A DNA stretch of 64,000 nucleotides, taken from contig DEQO01000055.1 in assembly GCA_002360495.1 (NCBI GenBank), forward strand, positions 1-64,000, written 5' to 3'. Made by a program: the position numbers and the translations under genes. Numbering within the stretch: position 1 is the stretch's first letter; every line of letters starts with the position of its first letter. Below, piece by piece: positions 60,235 to 64,000 of this stretch. Below the pieces are notes generated by a model. The model made no database searches, was not told where the DNA came from, and was given only the letters and a program-made list of their open reading frames with translations. The stretch is from Flavobacteriales bacterium UBA3364 (GTDB lineage: Bacteria; Bacteroidota; Bacteroidia; Flavobacteriales_F; PHOS-HE28).

Positions 60235-61899
60235 ATGAACCCCATCACCCCCTGGCAACGCCTCACGCACCTCTTGAAGGTCGACAAGCGCGAGATCAGC
60301 CACATCTACCTGTATGCGCTGGTGGGTGGTGCGATCAGCTTGAGCCTGCCGCTGGGTGTGCAGGCCATCATCAACCTGATCAGCGGCGGCCAGGTGGCTA
60401 CCAGTTGGGGCGTGCTCATCGCCTTCGTCACCATCGGCGTGGGCTTCACCGGCGCCTTGCAGGTGATGCAGCTCGCACTGGCCGAGAACATCCAGCAGCG
60501 CCTGTTCGCCCGCAGCGCCCTGGAGTTCGCGTACCGCCTTCCGCGCATCAAGTACGAAGCTGCCGGAGGTCGGTACTTGCCGGAACTGGTCAACCGCTTC
60601 TTTGATACGATCAGCGTGCAGAAGGGCCTTGCCAAGCTGCTGCTGGACCTTCCGCTCGCGCTGCTACAGATCGTGCTCAGCCTGATCCTGCTCGCGGTGT
60701 ACCACCCGTTCTTCATCGTATTTGGCCTGCTGCTCATGTTGTTGCTCGTGCTGATCTTCCGGTACAGCGGCAAGCGTGGGTTGGCCACCAGCCTGGAAGA
60801 GAGCACCTTCAAGTACAGGGTGGCCTACTGGCTGGAAGAGCTCGGACGGAACCAGGACACCTTCAAGATGATCGGGCGCACTTCGCTGCCCATCGAACGC
60901 ACCGATGAACTGGTGGACGGCTACGTGAACGCCCGGCGATCGCATTTCCGCGTGCTGCTCGGCCAGTACTCGGCCCTGGTGGTGTTCAAAGTGATCATCA
61001 CCTTGAGCCTGCTGGCGCTTGGCGGCCTGCTGGTGATGAACGAGCAGATGAACATCGGCCAGTTCGTGGCGGCGGAGATCGTGATCCTGATCCTGATCAA
61101 TGCCGTGGAGAAGATCATCCTGAGCATTTCAAGTGTCTATGACGTGCTCACGGCCCTGGAGAAGATCGGACAGGTCACGGACATCGAACTGGAGAGCGCC
61201 GGCGGGCTTTCCCCCTTGTCCACGGATGGCAGCACCGGATTGGAGGTCCGCCTGAGCGACGTTGGTTTCAGCACCGGCAAGAACGTTCAACGTGTGCTCG
61301 AGGGGATCGACCTTCACTTGAAGCCCGGTGAGAAGGTCTGCCTGAGCGGTACCAACGGCTCGGGCAAGACCACCCTCTTGCGCATCCTGGGTGGTGGCAT
61401 GCCACCGACCACGGGCGGCATTCAGCTTGACGGCCATCCGATGGCGAGCCTGGACACGGAGCACGTGCGTTCGTTGATCGGCGACAGCCTCAGCGATGAG
61501 GACGTGTTCAGCGGAACGGTGATGGACAACATCGTCGTGGGTCGAACGTGGATCAGTGAGCATGAGGTGATCGAGGCGTGCAAGGTGACCGGCCTGATGG
61601 ACCGGCTCGCGATCCTGCCCAACGGGTTGCTCACCGACCTTGACCCACAGGGCGCCCGCCTGCCGCGCAGCCTGGTGAAGCGCATCGTGCAAGCACGTAC
61701 GATCGTGGGTCATCCGCGCATGATCCTCATGGAGGACAGCCTGCAGGATTGGGAGATGAAGGATCGCGAACAACTGCTGGGCTGGATCACCGCACCGGAG
61801 CGTCCATGGACCCTGGTGGTGGTGAGCAACGACCCTTGGGTTCAACAGCGCTGCGCGCGGGTGATCCATCTGCGTAACGGACGTATCGAGAACAACTGA
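60235..61899 (+). CDS. ABC transporter (permease-ATPase fusion) of a type I secretion-like system, degenerate ATPase motifs
   Basis: A 554-residue half-transporter with about six membrane helices (40-310) and a nucleotide-binding domain (about 340-554), built like HlyB-type exporters but without a peptidase domain. Walker A is intact (GTNGSGKTT, Lys378). Other motifs depart from consensus: the Q-loop glutamine is replaced (IGDSLSDEDVF), the LSGGQ signature reads RLPRS (about 475), Walker B ends Glu-Asp instead of Asp-Glu (MILMED), and the H-loop histidine is Asn (VVVSNDPW). It may hydrolyse ATP poorly, bind ATP as a switch, or represent a divergent Bacteroidota subgroup. It heads an operon with HlyD and TolC genes. 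Confidence 0.85.
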   Translation: MNPITPWQRLTHLLKVDKREISHIYLYALVGGAISLSLPLGVQAIINLISGGQVATSWGVLIAFVTIGVGFTGALQVMQLALAENIQQRLFARSALEFAYRLPRIKYEAAGGRYLPELVNRFFDTISVQKGLAKLLLDLPLALLQIVLSLILLAVYHPFFIVFGLLLMLLLVLIFRYSGKRGLATSLEESTFKYRVAYWLEELGRNQDTFKMIGRTSLPIERTDELVDGYVNARRSHFRVLLGQYSALVVFKVIITLSLLALGGLLVMNEQMNIGQFVAAEIVILILINAVEKIILSISSVYDVLTALEKIGQVTDIELESAGGLSPLSTDGSTGLEVRLSDVGFSTGKNVQRVLEGIDLHLKPGEKVCLSGTNGSGKTTLLRILGGGMPPTTGGIQLDGHPMASLDTEHVRSLIGDSLSDEDVFSGTVMDNIVVGRTWISEHEVIEACKVTGLMDRLAILPNGLLTDLDPQGARLPRSLVKRIVQARTIVGHPRMILMEDSLQDWEMKDREQLLGWITAPERPWTLVVVSNDPWVQQRCARVIHLRNGRIENN

Positions 61900-61901
61900 C
61901 C

Positions 61902-63263
61902 ATGCTCAACCTCAGCCCGCACAACCCCGTGCCTGTGCTCGACCGGAGCACCTTCGGTTGCTTCCGCACCATCGGGAAGTCCAAGGCGACCGATCTATTC
62001 GGCAAGTGGCTCATCGCCATCTGTGCCGTGGTGCTTATCGGCTTGTTCCTCCCATGGACGCAGAACATCCGCGCCCGCGGCACCTTGACCAGCCTCTCGC
62101 CCGATCAGCGTCCGCAGACCATCCACGCCATCATACCCGGGCGTATCGAGGAATGGTTCGTCCAAGAAGGCCAGCTCGTGCAGAAGGGCGACACCATCCT
62201 TCGCTTGAGCGAGGTGAAGCCGGAGTACTTCGACCCGAAGCTGCTGGACCGCACGCAGGAGCAGATCACCGCCAAGGTACTCACCAGCAGGAGCTACGAG
62301 GAGAAGGTGCACGCCCTCGATGCCCAGATCGACGCGCTCTCAGGCAGCCTTCGGATCAAGCTCGAACAGGCCCAGAACAAGATCCAGCAGGCGCGCTACA
62401 AGCTGCAGAGCGACAGCATCCGCGTGGTGGCCGCCGAGCTGGAGATCAAGGTGGCCGATGAGCAGCTCTCGCGCGGCGAACAGCAGTTCAAGGAAGGGCT
62501 CGTCAGCAAGGTGGAGCTCGAGCGCAGGCAGGTGGCGCAGCAGCGGGCCAACGCCACGCTCATCGATGCGCGCAACAAGAAGCTCGATGCGCGCAACGAA
62601 TTGCTCAACGCGCAACTGGAGATCAACGGCATCCGCAACGATTACCGCGACAAGCTGAGCAAGGCCGAGAGCGAGAAGTTCGCCAGCATGAGCCAGATGT
62701 ACACGACCGAGGCCGAGGTGAGCAAGATGCAGGTGGACCTGGCGAACTACACCGTTCGCGCAGGCAACTACTACGTGACTGCGCCGCAACAGGGCTACAT
62801 CACCAAGGCGGTGGTCACCGGCGTGGGCGAGACCGTGAAGGAGGGCGATGATCTGGTTAGCGTGATGCCCGCGCGTTTCGACCTGGCCGTGGAGATGTAC
62901 GTGCGCCCCATGGACATGCCGTTGATCACCAAGGGCCAGAAGGTGCGCTTCATGTTCGACGGCTGGCCGAGCATCGTGTTCAGTGGCTGGCCCAACAACA
63001 GCTACGGCACCTTCGGCGGCGAGGTGGTGGCCATCGACAACTTCATCAGCTCCAATGGCAAGTACCGCATCCTGGTCGGTCCCGACAAGAATGACCAGCC
63101 ATGGCCTGTGGCCTTGCGCGTGGGCGGCGGCGCGGTGGGCTTCGCGCTGATGAGCAACGTGCCCATCTGGTACGAGCTGTGGCGGCAGGCCAATGGCTTC
63201 CCACCGGACCTGTACACCGATGTGGAACCGGTGAGCACGAAAGACGATCAGAAGATCAGATGA
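61902..63263 (+). CDS. HlyD-family periplasmic adaptor of the type I secretion-like system
   Basis: A 453-residue adaptor with a short cytoplasmic N-terminus and one membrane helix (about 36-53, LIAICAVVLIGLFLPW). A first lipoyl half (HAIIPGRIEEWFVQEGQLVQ) leads to a long coiled-coil hairpin (about 110-285), then the second lipoyl half (TAPQQGYITKAVVTGVGETV) and a beta-barrel domain. It should bridge the ABC permease and the outer-membrane channel. The gene lies two bases after the ABC gene and overlaps the TolC gene as ATGA. Confidence 0.9.
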   Translation: MLNLSPHNPVPVLDRSTFGCFRTIGKSKATDLFGKWLIAICAVVLIGLFLPWTQNIRARGTLTSLSPDQRPQTIHAIIPGRIEEWFVQEGQLVQKGDTILRLSEVKPEYFDPKLLDRTQEQITAKVLTSRSYEEKVHALDAQIDALSGSLRIKLEQAQNKIQQARYKLQSDSIRVVAAELEIKVADEQLSRGEQQFKEGLVSKVELERRQVAQQRANATLIDARNKKLDARNELLNAQLEINGIRNDYRDKLSKAESEKFASMSQMYTTEAEVSKMQVDLANYTVRAGNYYVTAPQQGYITKAVVTGVGETVKEGDDLVSVMPARFDLAVEMYVRPMDMPLITKGQKVRFMFDGWPSIVFSGWPNNSYGTFGGEVVAIDNFISSNGKYRILVGPDKNDQPWPVALRVGGGAVGFALMSNVPIWYELWRQANGFPPDLYTDVEPVSTKDDQKIR

Positions 63264-64000
63264 TCAGAGGATCAGAATATGGAATGAATGTGCTGACCAG
63301 GAACACTGGTGGCGATCCTGTGAGTGGACTCCTTGCTGCATTCGCGTTCCTTGTCGCGTCGATCACCAGCGCCCAGCTCCCTCCCACCCTCACGCGCGAC
63401 GCTTTCGTGCGCATCGTGCTGGACAACCATCCCATGGCCCGCCAGGCGGCGCTCAGGCCGGAGCTCGGGGAGGCCACGGTGCGCAGCGCGCGTGGCGGCT
63501 TTGACCCGGTGGCCAGCGCGAACTATGACGAGAAGAAGTTCGATGACAAGAACTACTTCCAGCTCTTCGACGCGGGCCTCAAGGTGCCAACGTGGTACGG
63601 CATAGAACTTTTCGCGGGGTTCCAAGAGAATAGCGGTGAGCTGCTCGATCCACAATCCTTCACACCGGATGACGGCCTCCTGAAGGTGGGCGGGCAGATC
63701 AGTTTGGGACAGGGCCTCTTCATCGACCAGCGACGTGCAACGCTGAAGAGGTCGCAAGCCTACCAGCGTGCGACACAAGCCGAGCAGGAACAGATGCTGA
63801 ACGACCTTCTGCTGCATGCGCTGAACGACCACACGGATTGGGTGGCGGCCTACCGCGCGGTGGAAGTAGCCGATGCCGCCGTAGGACTCGCCAGTATCCG
63901 CCTCGAGGCGGTGCGCGGATCCTGGCGCGGCGGCGACCGTCCGGCGATCGATACGTTGGAGGCCTTCCTCCAATTGCAGGATCGCCAGATGCGCCAGCAG
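63260..64000 (+). CDS. TolC-family outer-membrane channel (3' end outside window)
   Basis: First 247 residues of an outer-membrane factor, open to the end of the window. A signal peptide (SGLLAAFAFLVASITSAQ) precedes the TolC-type opening (LTRDAFVRIVLDNHPMARQA), a beta-strand region (GGFDPVASANYDEKKFDD, WYGIELFAGFQENSG) and the first long helices (YQRATQAEQEQMLNDLLLHA). The start at 63260 overlaps the adaptor stop as ATGA; an in-frame ATG at 63284 is an alternative and leaves a more standard signal peptide. It completes a three-gene export system with the two upstream genes. Confidence 0.88.
   Translation, partial: MIRGSEYGMNVLTRNTGGDPVSGLLAAFAFLVASITSAQLPPTLTRDAFVRIVLDNHPMARQAALRPELGEATVRSARGGFDPVASANYDEKKFDDKNYFQLFDAGLKVPTWYGIELFAGFQENSGELLDPQSFTPDDGLLKVGGQISLGQGLFIDQRRATLKRSQAYQRATQAEQEQMLNDLLLHALNDHTDWVAAYRAVEVADAAVGLASIRLEAVRGSWRGGDRPAIDTLEAFLQLQDRQMRQQ

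Noticed and set aside
1..64000. tRNA, rRNA, riboswitch or insertion-sequence features
   Set aside because: I looked for TpsiC-like GTTCGAATC/GTTCGATTC cores, rRNA cores, transposase motifs and terminal inverted repeats and found none I could support; a covariance-model scan would be decisive.

Overview
The window looks like a chromosomal segment of a GC-rich (about 60% by eye) Bacteroidota member, most plausibly an uncultured Flavobacteriales-type lineage. The evidence is: C-terminal modules resembling type IX secretion (T9SS) sorting domains; a TonB-dependent receptor with an N-terminal carboxypeptidase-like regulatory domain; many secreted proteins with the Bacteroidota N-terminal surface-protein module; few Shine-Dalgarno sequences; and TAnnTTTG/TAnnTTCG-like -7 promoter boxes just ahead of many starts. 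I saw no rRNA, tRNA, CRISPR array, insertion sequence or prophage core genes. Family-level taxonomy is inference.

Layout. 0-4.7 kb: aldo/keto reductase (partial), RidA-type deaminase, lipoprotein, a small ORF coupled to a methyltransferase, DinB protein and an exported archaemetzincin-like protease. 4.7-8.3 kb: TPR/HTH sensor-regulator and a two-gene AbiE-type toxin-antitoxin module. 8.5-14.3 kb: a run of secreted proteins, including two tandem paralogues with YadA-head-like repeats. 14.4-19.8 kb (minus strand): DUF418 membrane protein, a second archaemetzincin, an AIPR phage-resistance protein with a nuclease-like N-terminus, and a DASS anion symporter. 19.9-24.6 kb: a large secreted T9SS-type protein, then a TMEM220-like protein and a TonB-dependent receptor on the minus strand. 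24.8-31.7 kb (minus strand): TetR-TolC-MFP-RND efflux operon with a clear inverted-repeat operator. 31.9-36.5 kb: two tandem TPR histidine kinases and one NarL-type response regulator.

36.6-50.6 kb: the most distinctive region, a surface-protein operon. It holds an outer-membrane barrel, a 2,321-residue secreted protein and a fibronectin-type-III protein, joined by two ATGA stop/start overlaps. A small T9SS cargo and a collagen-like protein ending in an S74 intramolecular chaperone follow. 51-64 kb: another secreted fibre-type protein, a TPR-linked adenylate cyclase, AsnRS, an S9 peptidase, a small membrane protein, and a type I secretion-like operon (ABC/HlyD/TolC) divergent from a TetR-DUF6671 pair.

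Taken together the window is rich in cell-surface architecture and in membrane-anchored TPR sensors. The two-component locus sits directly upstream of the adhesin-like operon, so control of that operon by it is a reasonable but unproven inference. The strongest candidates for undescribed biology are the coupled giant-surface-protein operon, the pair of exported archaemetzincins (one with an altered zinc motif), the ABC protein with most ATPase motifs degenerate, and the nuclease-like N-termini in the AIPR and AbiEi-type proteins.
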